Assembly: GCA_003506735.1 (NCBI GenBank)
Contig: DNYS01000217.1
Location: forward strand, 62,399 to 73,949
Source: Nitrospinota bacterium
Lineage (GTDB): Bacteria; UBA8248
Reading direction: 5' to 3'
Length of the DNA: 11,551 nucleotides
Below are positions 1 to 7,901 of this stretch, one piece after another. Position 1 is the first letter of the stretch. Every line of letters begins with the position of its first letter. Below the pieces are notes generated by a model. That model did not search any database. It worked only from the letters and a program-made list of their open reading frames with translations, and was not told the origin of the DNA. The position numbers and the translations under genes were made by a program.

Positions 1-161
1 CGCACCTTTTCACCCTTACCCCGGACCGGAGTCCGGGGCGGTCTGATTTCTGTGGCACTTTCCCTGGGGTCGCCCCCGGTGGACGTTATCCACCACCCTG
101 CCCTGCGGAGCCCGGACTTTCCTCCCGCGGCCAGAGGCCGCGCGCGGCCGCGCAGCCCGCT
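1..161 (-). ncRNA. rnpB: RNase P RNA (class A), 5' part, cut by the left edge
   Basis: This is the catalytic RNA of ribonuclease P, which removes 5' leaders from tRNA precursors. On the minus strand the hallmark GAGGAAAGTCCGGGCTCC (conserved region I) lies at about 107-124. It is followed by GCAGGGCAG, the GGTGG...CCACC hairpin, the AGTGCCACAGAAA segment and GGTAAGGGTGAAAAGGTG at about 3-20, in the order typical of bacterial class A RNA. The 3' half, including the P4 closing strand and CR V, lies beyond base 1. The 5' end is not exactly defined. A start near 158-161 leaves a GC-rich P1/P3 region and fits the TAGAAT box just upstream. It sits 3' of rnhA on the same strand. Confidence 0.93.
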
Positions 162-164
162 CCG

Positions 165-194
165 ATTCTAACCGGAATGTACCGCAAATGACGG
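165..194 (-). promoter_or_regulatory. Possible rnpB promoter
   Basis: On the minus strand, TAGAAT (bases 165-170, 5 of 6 matches to TATAAT) lies about 7 nt before the expected start of the RNase P RNA. An 18-nt spacer separates it from CCGTCA (189-194), a poor -35 with 3 of 6 matches. The site lies between the rnhA stop codon and rnpB. Its position is reasonable but the -35 is weak. Confidence 0.35.
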
Positions 195-617
195 TTAAAT
201 GCCCGCCTTTTCATCTATCGCGCGGTTCGCGGCCTCATCGGCGGCGGCGTTGCCCCCCCGCCGGACATGGCGGAGGGTGACGCTCTCGAAGGCGCTCGAA
301 ATCTCCATGGCTTCCCGGTAAAGGGGTTTCAGCCCCTCGTTCTTCACCCGGTATTCACCGCTCCATTGCTTGGCGAGCAGCTCGGAATCGGTGACCACCT
401 CGACGCTCCGTGCCCCCATCTCCCTGGCGCGGTTCAGGCCCAAGAGAAGGCCGCGGTATTCGGCCACATTATTCGTCGTGTTCCCGAGAAATTGCAGGAT
501 TTCTCCCACACAGGCGCCCGATTCGTCGTACAGCAAAGCGGCCGCGCCCGCGGGGCCGGGATTTCCCCTGGCGGCGCCGTCGGTATGAATCAGAAGATGT
601 TCGTTATGGGTGTTCAA
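195..617 (-). CDS. rnhA: Ribonuclease HI family protein
   Basis: It cleaves the RNA strand of RNA-DNA hybrids (R-loops, Okazaki primers) in the cytoplasm. The 140-residue protein has the four acidic catalytic residues of the RNase H fold: D13 in HTDGAARGNPGP, E53 in NNVAEYRGLLLGL, D77 in VVTDSELL and D127 in AAADEAAN, with H117 in the loop before the last one. The pattern NTTNNVAEY resembles the compact YpdQ/archaeal-type branch of RNase HI rather than E. coli RnhA. The start is TTG. The TTGA at 614-617 holds both this start and the stop of the upstream zinc-ribbon gene, so translation is probably coupled. No strong Shine-Dalgarno sequence precedes it. It ends with TAA, about 30 bp before rnpB. 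The enzyme family is certain; the subfamily is inferred. Confidence 0.92.
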   Translation of the reverse strand: MNTHNEHLLIHTDGAARGNPGPAGAAALLYDESGACVGEILQFLGNTTNNVAEYRGLLLGLNRAREMGARSVEVVTDSELLAKQWSGEYRVKNEGLKPLYREAMEISSAFESVTLRHVRRGGNAAADEAANRAIDEKAGI

Positions 618-1360
618 GGAATTTCATCGGCCGCAGCCATGCCCACCGCCTCGACCGATTGGTAGTAGATGATCCGCCCGCAATTCGAACACGAGAAAAT
701 CTCGTCCTTGGAATCGCGAATCTCGAAAAAGCGCTGGATCGTTTCACCCATACGGCAGCCATGGCAGATCCTCTCGATGATCGGCACAACGGCTACCCCG
801 CCCCGCCCCTTCCGGACCGTCTCATAGCGCTCCCGCCAGTCTGGACTGATCTCCATATACGCTTTTTCGCGGTCCCGCTGGAATTTTTCAAGCTCGTGTT
901 CAATCCGGGCGCTGTTGTCTTCATGTTTTTTTATGGACATCGATACCGTGTCCTTGGCCTTTTCCAGGCCTTTTTTCTCCTCGCTCACTTTTTCCTTGAG
1001 CGGTTCCAACGATTCCATGCACTCGAGAACCCTGTCCTCCAGTTCACTGATATTCCGCTGAAAGGCTTCAATTTCACGGGTCAAGGCGCGGTATTCCTCG
1101 TTGGTTTTGACGAGCGGCTGTTTTCCGCGAGACTCCCTGAGCTTTTCATCGCTCATCTGAATCTCGCCCTCGGTGTCGCGTTGGCGTTTTTGCACGACCC
1201 CCAATTCCGCCTCGGCGACCTGGACTTCCTCTTCAAACTGGCGAATGTAGTCCTTTCCCGTCTCGATTAAGGAGGGAATTTTCTTGAGTTCTTCATCGAG
1301 CCGTGCGATTTGGTCGTCGATTGCTTGAAGGTGGACAAGAGCCTGCAACTCAGGTTGCAC
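614..1360 (-). CDS. C4-type zinc-ribbon coiled-coil protein (DUF164 / zf-RING_7 family)
   Basis: This 248-residue protein is a long, charged helical coiled coil (about residues 5-180, rich in E, K, R and Q) followed by a zinc ribbon with C199-x2-C202 (CHGC) and C224-x2-C227 (CSNC). This is the architecture of the widespread family often annotated as a zinc-ribbon domain protein and related to chlamydial CT398. Its role is poorly known; suggested links to nucleic-acid transactions or to sigma-54 and secretion partners come from a few members only. The start is GTG, supported by GGAGGAG (1369-1375) 8 nt upstream. The stop overlaps the rnhA start by 4 nt. It begins about 44 bp downstream of the tRNA and may share its transcript. 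No signal peptide or membrane segment is seen. Confidence 0.88.
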   Translation of the reverse strand: MQPELQALVHLQAIDDQIARLDEELKKIPSLIETGKDYIRQFEEEVQVAEAELGVVQKRQRDTEGEIQMSDEKLRESRGKQPLVKTNEEYRALTREIEAFQRNISELEDRVLECMESLEPLKEKVSEEKKGLEKAKDTVSMSIKKHEDNSARIEHELEKFQRDREKAYMEISPDWRERYETVRKGRGGVAVVPIIERICHGCRMGETIQRFFEIRDSKDEIFSCSNCGRIIYYQSVEAVGMAAADEIP

Positions 1361-1403
1361 CGAAAATACTCCTCCGTTATCGCCCGAAACTTGTCCTTGG
1401 GAT

Positions 1404-1479
1404 TGGTGGGCCCACCAGGATTCGAACCTGGGACCAGCCGGTTATGAGCCGGCGGCTCTGACCGCTGAGCTATGGGCCC
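1404..1479 (-). tRNA. tRNA-Ile2 (anticodon CAU); simple callers may label it tRNA-Met
   Basis: A complete 76-nt cloverleaf with encoded CCA (1404-1406) can be folded on the minus strand. It has a 7-bp acceptor stem (GGGCCCA/TGGGCCC), D stem GCTC/GAGC, anticodon stem GCCGG/CCGGC, loop CTCATAA with anticodon CAT (1444-1446), and T arm CCAGG-TTCGAAT-CCTGG. CAT could mean Met or Ile. The gene has C4-G69, C5-G68, U12-A23, C29-G41, A37, A38 and A73. These match known E. coli isoleucine identity elements and the reported acceptor-stem preference of TilS, which converts C34 to lysidine so that the tRNA reads AUA. It also resembles ileX-type sequences more than elongator Met. It lies between rpoD and the zinc-ribbon gene. 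Confidence 0.9.
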
Positions 1480-1566
1480 CAGAATACTTCAGCTTCGGGG
1501 CTTGACAAGGAGGAGGGCCGCCTGACTTCCCCCTTCGTACCCGCGTCCCGGATGCCGAGAACCCCG

Positions 1567-1597
1567 TCTATATCGCCTCCCCCGGTGCCGATGTCAA
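1567..1597 (-). promoter_or_regulatory. Possible promoter for the tRNA-Ile2 / zinc-ribbon / rnhA unit
   Basis: On the minus strand a perfect -35 TTGACA (1592-1597) is followed by a GATATAGA stretch. The better -10 choice, TATAGA (1567-1572), needs a 19-bp spacer; GATATA (1569-1574) gives 17 bp but matches poorly. Transcription would begin near 1560, about 80 nt before the tRNA. The remainder of the 188-bp gap between rpoD and the tRNA shows no gene. It has a T6 run near 1638-1643 but no convincing hairpin, so no rpoD terminator is called. Confidence 0.4.
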
Positions 1598-1668
1598 ATG
1601 CCGCCCAATCCAAAATCCGGAGCGGGTCTCAAGCGCAAAAAACCCGTGCGAAAAGCCCGCTAAACGCA

Positions 1669-3564
1669 TTAATTTTCCATGAAACTCCGCAGTTTTTTGC
1701 TGCGGCTCGGATGGCGCAGCTTACGGAGCGCCTTAGCCTCTATTTGCCGAATCCGCTCGCGCGTCACATCGAAATCCCGTCCGACCTCCTCGAGGGTATG
1801 CTCGTTCTCCGTACCGATGCCGAACCGCTTTTGCAGCACCATCATCTCGCGCGGGCTGAGGGTTTGCAGGATCCGCTGGGTCTGCTCCTTGAGGTTGATT
1901 TTGATGATCGAATCCTGCGGAACCTCGGCTCCCTTGTCCTCGATGAAATCGCCGAGATGGCTATCTTCCTCCTCGCCGATGGGCGTTTCGAGGCTAATGG
2001 GCTCTTTCGCAATCTTGAGAACCTTCCGGACCTTATCGACAGGCAATTCCATTTTCTTGGCGATTTCCTCGGGAAACGGCTCCCTTCCGAGCACCTGGAC
2101 CAACTGCCTGGAGGTCCGGATCAGCTTGTTGATCGTTTCGATCATGTGCACCGGAATTCGGATGGTCCGCGCCTGATCGGCGATAGCGCGCGTAATTGCC
2201 TGGCGAATCCACCATGTGGCATAGGTGCTGAATTTGTAGCCGCGCTTGTACTCGAATTTATCTACGGCTTTCATCAAGCCGATGTTCCCCTCCTGGATCA
2301 AATCGAGAAACGCCAAGCCACGATTGGTGTACTTCTTCGCGATGCTAACCACGAGCCGCAGGTTGGCCTCCGCCAGCTCCTTTTTCGCCTGCCGGTCCTT
2401 ACGGCGTCCCCGGCGAATCATCTTGAGGGACATCTCCAGTGCATCGCGCGAGGCTCCCGCCTCTTTTTCCGTCTGGCGAATGTGCCGGCGGACGTTTTTA
2501 ATCCGGCGGTCATACTCGGCCATGATGCTCAGGGGAATCCGCTTGTCTCCGACGGGGGTGGAGCTCGCCACCCCCTTGCCGATTTCCTTCACCGAGGCCT
2601 TGAGTCCGGCTTCATCCAAACCGACCTGCTCGAGGTAGCCCGTGATCTCCTCCTCGTTCTTATGAATTGCGTGGACATAGGACTGAATGCGATCGGCGAT
2701 CCTGTCCACCTGATTGGGCCGGAGGTTCATCTCCCGGATCAGGACGGCGATTTTTTCCTGAACTTTTTCAATGGCGGCCGATTTGGCGTTATCCGCCCGC
2801 TTCTTGTCCAACCGGCGGAGCTGCGTTTTGACCTTGGCCACCAACCCCAGGACGCGGGCTTTATCCTCTTCATAGGTGGGTTTTTCCTTTTCCTCGTCGT
2901 CGTTTTCGTCCCGGCTGGAATCTACGGTGACGACCACTACCGTAGCTACGGAAATTTCATCCTTCCGGAGTTTCTCGGCGAGTTCGAGAACGGCATCGAT
3001 GGCGACCGGCGTGCTCACCGTCGCGAGGCACACCTCGAGCTGACCCTCCTCGATTCGTTTGGCAATGACGATTTCGCCCTCACGGCTGAGCAGTGGAATC
3101 TGCCCCATTTCGCGCAGATACATGCGCATCGGATCGTCTGTTTTCCCAAAAGCCGAATCGTCGAAAGTGGCGATTCCCCGGGTGCTGGGTTTCGCCTTAT
3201 CCGCTTCGGAATCGTCGGCGCCGTCCTTCGGCTCTCCGACGTCGATATCGTCCTTGGCCTTGGCCTGCCGTTTTTCGGCGGCCTCCGTATCCAGAATCTG
3301 GATATCCATTTCCTTGAACATCACCATGATGTCGTCAATGGCCTCAGGCGATGTGACGCTGCTCGGGAGAACGTCGTTGACCTCATCGTAGGTCAAAAAC
3401 CCCCTCTCCTTTCCCGCCTCAATCAGCTTTTTAACATCCGCCTGCTTGGTGGAGCCGTTTTTCGCCGTCGATGCCTTGGAGGCCCCGTTTTTGGAAGATC
3501 CATTTTTGGCAGCTCTGCTTTTGGCTTTCTTGGCCGTCACTTTGGTGCTGGTCTTTGTCGCCAA
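1669..3564 (-). CDS. rpoD: Primary RNA polymerase sigma factor (sigma-70, RpoD)
   Basis: It directs core RNA polymerase to housekeeping promoters. From the chosen TTG at 3564 the protein has 631 residues. A lysine-rich tail occupies residues 2-41. Region 1.1 is at about 42-92, and region 1.2 at about 142-175 ([20 protein letters not shown]). A long acidic/basic non-conserved region at about 176-370 marks an RpoD of the proteobacterial kind. Region 2 is at about 397-480 ([41 protein letters not shown]) and region 4 at about 568-631 ([20 protein letters not shown]). A longer frame begins at TTG 3591 (640 residues), but it has no Shine-Dalgarno, whereas AAGGAG sits 6 nt before the TTG at 3564. 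Both starts are non-ATG. It is the last gene of the mutS2-dnaG-rpoD operon, about 70 nt after dnaG. Confidence 0.95.
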   Translation of the reverse strand: MATKTSTKVTAKKAKSRAAKNGSSKNGASKASTAKNGSTKQADVKKLIEAGKERGFLTYDEVNDVLPSSVTSPEAIDDIMVMFKEMDIQILDTEAAEKRQAKAKDDIDVGEPKDGADDSEADKAKPSTRGIATFDDSAFGKTDDPMRMYLREMGQIPLLSREGEIVIAKRIEEGQLEVCLATVSTPVAIDAVLELAEKLRKDEISVATVVVVTVDSSRDENDDEEKEKPTYEEDKARVLGLVAKVKTQLRRLDKKRADNAKSAAIEKVQEKIAVLIREMNLRPNQVDRIADRIQSYVHAIHKNEEEITGYLEQVGLDEAGLKASVKEIGKGVASSTPVGDKRIPLSIMAEYDRRIKNVRRHIRQTEKEAGASRDALEMSLKMIRRGRRKDRQAKKELAEANLRLVVSIAKKYTNRGLAFLDLIQEGNIGLMKAVDKFEYKRGYKFSTYATWWIRQAITRAIADQARTIRIPVHMIETINKLIRTSRQLVQVLGREPFPEEIAKKMELPVDKVRKVLKIAKEPISLETPIGEEEDSHLGDFIEDKGAEVPQDSIIKINLKEQTQRILQTLSPREMMVLQKRFGIGTENEHTLEEVGRDFDVTRERIRQIEAKALRKLRHPSRSKKLRSFMEN

Positions 3565-3570
3565 TTTCTG

Positions 3571-3576
3571 CTCCTT
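3571..3576 (-). promoter_or_regulatory. Ribosome binding site that selects the rpoD start
   Basis: AAGGAG on the minus strand lies 6 nt before the TTG at 3562-3564. The alternative upstream TTG at 3589-3591 is preceded by a C-rich stretch without any such motif. This supports a start nine codons inside the longest open frame. Confidence 0.65.
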
Positions 3577-3633
3577 CGCTCGTTTAACCAAGGGGGCAAT
3601 CTCTAAACCTATTCGCCATGTCCGTCCGACGCC

Positions 3634-5526
3634 TCAGCGCGCAGCCGCATCTTTTTGCCGCTCGTGCAAAAGCGCGTTTTTTTTCTCCAACAGGCGCCGC
3701 GCGGCCGGGGAATCTTCTCCCTCGGTGCGGCGCACCTCTTCGAGTTCCTTCAAAATACTCTCCTCCCGCCGCCGCCGGAGCCGTTCATGGAGCCGGGACA
3801 TGCAGTCGGAAAATTCCGCCTCGATATCCTCGTAGGGAGCCTCTGCGGCGGCCAATTCGAGAACCAGCGCCGCCGCGGAGGGATCCGTCATCCGGTCCGA
3901 CAGATCCGAGGGATGCAGCCTGACGCCCTTGGCCTCTGCCGAGATCATGGCGCCGATAATCTCACGAATAGCGGAATCGAGAAACATCGAATCTGTCACC
4001 GCGCCTCTCGCCGCCAGGGCGGGACGCGATAAAAGCATTCGCGCCGCATCCATCTCCAGGCGGGATCGCTCCACCCTTCCGCCGAGCAGTTGCGGCGCCA
4101 TCGAATCCCGGCGGGGCGCCTCTCTCGCATTCTCGGCCAACATCCGCCGCACGCTACTGTCCAGCGTCGGGTATGGGATGCCCAACCGATCCTCGAGGAG
4201 CGTGAAGTACTGTTCCCGCACACTCTGATGGGACGCCCCCAACACGGGCAAAAGGCTTCGGATGGCGGATAATTTATCCGCCTGGCCCGCGCCAGGCACC
4301 AACCCGCCGATGGCGGCGTTGACCGTATGCTCAAGCAGGCCTTCCGCCTTATCCAGCAAACTCCGGATTAAATCGACGCCTCCGGCCCGGAGGACATCAT
4401 CGACATCCTCCCCGTCGGGAAGGTCCATCACCTTCAGGCGCACCGCTCCCAGGCCCTTGCGGTCGATGAAATTCTCGCGGAGAACATCGCCGGCCACCAA
4501 ACGATCGGGCGCACCCGCCAGGCCCATGAGGCGGCCCGCCATATCGCCGGCGCGCTCCGAGGCTGCCTGCCCCGCCTTGTCGGAATCAAAGACGAAAACT
4601 ATCTCGTCGGCATGGGCGCGGAGCGCACGAAGATGGCCGGCGGTCAGCGCCGTGCCCAGCGGAGCGACCGCATTCCGGATTCCGTTTTGCCAGAGCGCGA
4701 TAACGTCAAAATAGCCCTCCGTGACCAACACCCGCCTCTCGGAACGGATGGCCTCGCGCCCCTGATGAAACCCGTAGAGCACCCGCCCTTTTTTGAAGGA
4801 CGGGGTGTCGGGCGAATTAACGTACTTGGCGGTCGCGTGGCGCGCGTCGCTGTCGGGCAGGGAACGGCCGCCGAATCCAACGGTGGGGCCCTCCGCACCC
4901 AGAATCGGGAACATCACGCGGTCGCGAAACCGGTCGTAGTATCCCGAACCGTCCTCCCGCTGAATGGCGAGGCCGGCTTCCACCAAATCCCGGGGCGAAA
5001 ACCCTTTCGGGCGGGCCGCCTGGCACAAAGCATCCCAGCGGGCAGGGGCAAAGCCAACACGAAACGTATCCAAGGCCTCCTGGGATATCCCGCGCTCCTT
5101 CAAGTAAGACCGCGCCCGGTTCCCATCCCCTCCGCGCAGGGCGCTCCAATAAAACCGAGCCGCGAACAGGTTCACCTCCTGGTTTTTCTCGCGGGCGCTG
5201 GGTCCCGGCGCATCCCCGACTTCCGTTTCGTAGCGCGATAGATCCACCCCTTGGCGATTCGCCAGAATGTCCAGCGCCTCCCGGAAACTCATCCCCTCAT
5301 GCTGCATCAGGAACTTGATGGCATCGCCCCCGGCGCCGCAACCGAAGCATTTAAAAATGCCCATCCGCGGATTCACGTTGAAGGACGGCGTTTTTTCATC
5401 ATGGAACGGGCAAAGCGCCTTGAACGCGCTCCCGGCCTTGCGCAGGGGAATGTACTCACCAATCAAGTCCTCGATCGGGGTCCCCTCGCGGAGCTGGTTG
5501 ACCATATCGTCCGGAATCCGGCCCAT
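3634..5526 (-). CDS. dnaG: DNA primase
   Basis: It synthesises RNA primers for the lagging strand and for replication start, working with the DnaB helicase. The 630-residue protein has the CHC2 zinc finger (C39, H42 in CPFHDEKTPSF; C60, C63 in CFGC), then the RNA polymerase core with KYVNSPDTPSF at about 235-244. The TOPRIM domain follows, with E270 in VTEGYFDV and D314/D316 in VFDSDKAG as metal ligands and LPDGEDVDD at about 369-377. The helical C-terminal part (about 440-630) is the expected helicase-interaction region. The stretch between the DxD and the LPDG motif is about 24 residues longer than in E. coli DnaG as I recall it. The ATG shares its A with the mutS2 stop (TGATG), and GGGGGAG lies upstream, so coupling to mutS2 is likely. 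rpoD follows on the same strand. Confidence 0.97.
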   Translation of the reverse strand: MGRIPDDMVNQLREGTPIEDLIGEYIPLRKAGSAFKALCPFHDEKTPSFNVNPRMGIFKCFGCGAGGDAIKFLMQHEGMSFREALDILANRQGVDLSRYETEVGDAPGPSAREKNQEVNLFAARFYWSALRGGDGNRARSYLKERGISQEALDTFRVGFAPARWDALCQAARPKGFSPRDLVEAGLAIQREDGSGYYDRFRDRVMFPILGAEGPTVGFGGRSLPDSDARHATAKYVNSPDTPSFKKGRVLYGFHQGREAIRSERRVLVTEGYFDVIALWQNGIRNAVAPLGTALTAGHLRALRAHADEIVFVFDSDKAGQAASERAGDMAGRLMGLAGAPDRLVAGDVLRENFIDRKGLGAVRLKVMDLPDGEDVDDVLRAGGVDLIRSLLDKAEGLLEHTVNAAIGGLVPGAGQADKLSAIRSLLPVLGASHQSVREQYFTLLEDRLGIPYPTLDSSVRRMLAENAREAPRRDSMAPQLLGGRVERSRLEMDAARMLLSRPALAARGAVTDSMFLDSAIREIIGAMISAEAKGVRLHPSDLSDRMTDPSAAALVLELAAAEAPYEDIEAEFSDCMSRLHERLRRRREESILKELEEVRRTEGEDSPAARRLLEKKNALLHERQKDAAAR

Positions 5527-7901
5527 CAGGACTCTCCCCCGTCCGAAGCGCCCTGGTGCGCCATTTCCACCATCGTCACGCCCCAGCCGCCCTCCTCAGG
5601 GCGGGCCGCGCCGTAGCTGGCCACCAGAAGGCTGTCCTCCAGGAACTTGGTGATGGCGCCGGAGAGAACCCCCTCTCCTTTTCCGTGGACGATCCGCAAA
5701 TTCCGGACGCCCAGCACGGCGGCATCGTCCAGGTATTTATCGACTTTCTCGAGTGCATCCTGAAGCCGCATTCCGCGAACGTGCAACTCGGTAGAAAACG
5801 CCCTCGACCGTGCGCCTAAATCGTGCGTGACCACCACGCGCGGGGTTTCCGGACTCGGAAGCGGCTCTATCCGCTCGATAGCCGAAATGGCGACGCGGAG
5901 CGATTTACCGTTCACCTCCACCGTGATCATCTCCCGGCCGTGAAGGGAGCGAACCTTGCCCGAGCCGCCCGTCGCGCGAAGGCGGACGGTATCGCCCAGG
6001 CGAACGAAGGGCGGGGCTACGCTTTCTTCGGTTTCGGCTGGGAGCGGGAACGCTTCATCGGCGCGCTCTTTCAGCCCGCGAATCTTCTCCCGGGCAAGCC
6101 GCTTGGCCGCCTCGGTATCTCCCGCCGCGCGGATTTCGCCCAACAAATCGTCCGCATCGCGGCGAAGTTGTTTTAAAAATGCCTCCGTTTCGCTCCGCCG
6201 AAGGGCGGCCTCCCGCCGGCGGGCGCGCTCGAATTCCGTCTGTTCGGATTTCAGGCGCTGCCAGCGGGATGAAATTTTCATCTCATTTTCCTTCAGCTCC
6301 GATTCCTGGTCCGAAAGGCGGGCCATAAGCCGGTCCACCTGAACGATTCCCCCGCCCAGGAGCGCCTTAGCCCTTTCCATGATCTTTCGGGGGAGCTCCA
6401 GCCTCTCCGCCACTGCCATGGCGTTGCTGGGACCCGACGCCCCCATCCGAAGCCGGTAGGTCGGCGAGAGGTCCTGGGGATCGAACTCCACCGAGGCGTT
6501 CATGGCATCGTCCGCCTCATAGGCATAATGCTTGAGCGCATCATGGTGGGTACTCACGACCGCCAGAGCGCCGCTTCGGGCCAAATGCTCCAGAACGGCG
6601 ACACCAATCGCGGAGCCTTCCGCGGGGTCGGTTCCCGAGCCGAGCTCGTCCAACAGAAAAAGGCTTCCCTCACCCGCCTCGGGAACGGATGCCGCCACGC
6701 GCGTCATATGGCCCGAGAAGGTGCTCAGGTTCTGCTCGATATCCTGCTCATCGCCGATATCGGCGAAGAGCGAGGAAACCAGTGGAAGGGCGCTTCCCGC
6801 CGCCGCCGGAACCGGAACACCGATCTGATTGAGCGCAACGCAAAGGCCCACCGTCTTGAGGGCGACGGTCTTGCCGCCCGTGTTGGGACCCGTGATGATG
6901 ATTTGGCGGATGGGGCCTCCGAAGGAGATGTCGATCGGAACCACCCGCTCGGGCGGAACCGCCCCGACTCCGGCCGCGAGGAGCGGATGCCTCGCTCCGC
7001 GCAGCGTGACCTTTCCCTCCTCGCTCAGCGCCGCCCGCTCGCCTCTCCAGCTTCTCCCCAGTTCGGCTTTCGCCTGGATGAGATCGAGGCCCACCAGGCG
7101 GCGGGTCAGCCCGGCCAGGGCTTCGCGGCCATCCATCGCGGCCGCCGAGAGTTCGCGGAGGATTTTGTTCACCTCCTCGCGTTCGGTTTCCAGCGCATCG
7201 GCCAGGGCGTTATTCAGCGGACCCGCCGTCATCGGCTCGACGAAAAGGGTCTCTCCGCTCGCAGAGCGGTCCTGAATCACGCCCTCGAAGGAGCGCCGGA
7301 AGTTCGTTTTCGCCGGAACGACATACCGCTCGCGCCGCTGGACGATGAGCGTCTCCTGGATAGCGCTGGAATGATTCGACATGACCCGTTCCAGCGTTCG
7401 GCGAATCTCCGTGCGGAGAGAACGAATCTTCGAGCGGGCGAACCGGAGGGCGTCGCTGGCGCCGTCTCGGACCTCTCCCCGCTCATCGAGCGTCTTGCGG
7501 ATGCGCGAGGCCAGCGGGCGGATAAGGTCAGCGCCTTCCATCCAGCCGGAAAGGCGGGGAAGGTCATCGCGGTGGGCCTCTAGGAACTTCGCCGTCTCGG
7601 CCGCGATGGTGAGCAGGGAGAATATTTCGAGAAGCCATTCCGCCTCGAGCGCTCCACCCCTGGCGCGAACCTCCTCGAACCAGGGCGCGGGATCCTCAAA
7701 CGCGGTGAGCGGCATCCTCTCGCCCTGCCCGGCCAGGATTCCGGCCTCATCCGTCTCATCCAGCATCCGCCGGACCGAGACCGCATCCAGGGCCGGCCGC
7801 AACTCACCCGCCGCTTCACGGGCCGGAGCCGAAAGACACCTTTCCGCGATCAGCCCAAGCGCCCGGGGATACTCAATCGCCTGAAGGCTTCGCTCATCCA
7901 T
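5526..7901 (-). CDS. mutS2: MutS2 ATPase with C-terminal Smr domain
   Basis: It is a MutS paralogue without the mismatch-recognition domain. Family members suppress recombination or, in Bacillus subtilis, sense and split collided ribosomes. In 791 residues it has the core/clamp helices (about 1-300, with QRRERYVVPAK at 188-198), Walker A GPNTGGKT at 338-345, the DIGDEQDIEQNLSTFSGHM segment at 381-399, Walker B LFLLDELGSGTDP at 414-426, and a charged coiled coil at about 510-615. A KOW-like beta domain follows at about 634-678, then an Smr domain from about 703. The Smr HGKG motif (739-742) is present. The usual LDLR reads LHVR (706-709), so the conserved Asp is His. The ATG has GGGAG about 9 nt upstream. 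It heads the operon with dnaG and rpoD and has a long leader from the promoter near 8250. Confidence 0.96.
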   Translation of the reverse strand: MDERSLQAIEYPRALGLIAERCLSAPAREAAGELRPALDAVSVRRMLDETDEAGILAGQGERMPLTAFEDPAPWFEEVRARGGALEAEWLLEIFSLLTIAAETAKFLEAHRDDLPRLSGWMEGADLIRPLASRIRKTLDERGEVRDGASDALRFARSKIRSLRTEIRRTLERVMSNHSSAIQETLIVQRRERYVVPAKTNFRRSFEGVIQDRSASGETLFVEPMTAGPLNNALADALETEREEVNKILRELSAAAMDGREALAGLTRRLVGLDLIQAKAELGRSWRGERAALSEEGKVTLRGARHPLLAAGVGAVPPERVVPIDISFGGPIRQIIITGPNTGGKTVALKTVGLCVALNQIGVPVPAAAGSALPLVSSLFADIGDEQDIEQNLSTFSGHMTRVAASVPEAGEGSLFLLDELGSGTDPAEGSAIGVAVLEHLARSGALAVVSTHHDALKHYAYEADDAMNASVEFDPQDLSPTYRLRMGASGPSNAMAVAERLELPRKIMERAKALLGGGIVQVDRLMARLSDQESELKENEMKISSRWQRLKSEQTEFERARRREAALRRSETEAFLKQLRRDADDLLGEIRAAGDTEAAKRLAREKIRGLKERADEAFPLPAETEESVAPPFVRLGDTVRLRATGGSGKVRSLHGREMITVEVNGKSLRVAISAIERIEPLPSPETPRVVVTHDLGARSRAFSTELHVRGMRLQDALEKVDKYLDDAAVLGVRNLRIVHGKGEGVLSGAITKFLEDSLLVASYGAARPEEGGWGVTMVEMAHQGASDGGES

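Noticed and set aside
410..1270. 286-codon plus-strand frame opposite the zinc-ribbon gene
   Set aside because: It crosses rnhA and the zinc-ribbon gene in antisense and its translation shows no recognisable domain.
1625..1668. Possible rpoD terminator near a T6 run
   Set aside because: The GCGGG and CACGGG segments are direct rather than inverted repeats; no stable stem precedes the T-run.
1552..3606. 684-codon open frame on the plus strand opposite rpoD
   Set aside because: It mirrors rpoD almost exactly, has no family motif and arises from the codon bias of the true gene, whose sigma-70 domains are unmistakable.
6528..7583. 351-codon plus-strand frame opposite mutS2
   Set aside because: It is an antisense shadow of the MutS2 ATPase region with no motif or ribosome binding site.
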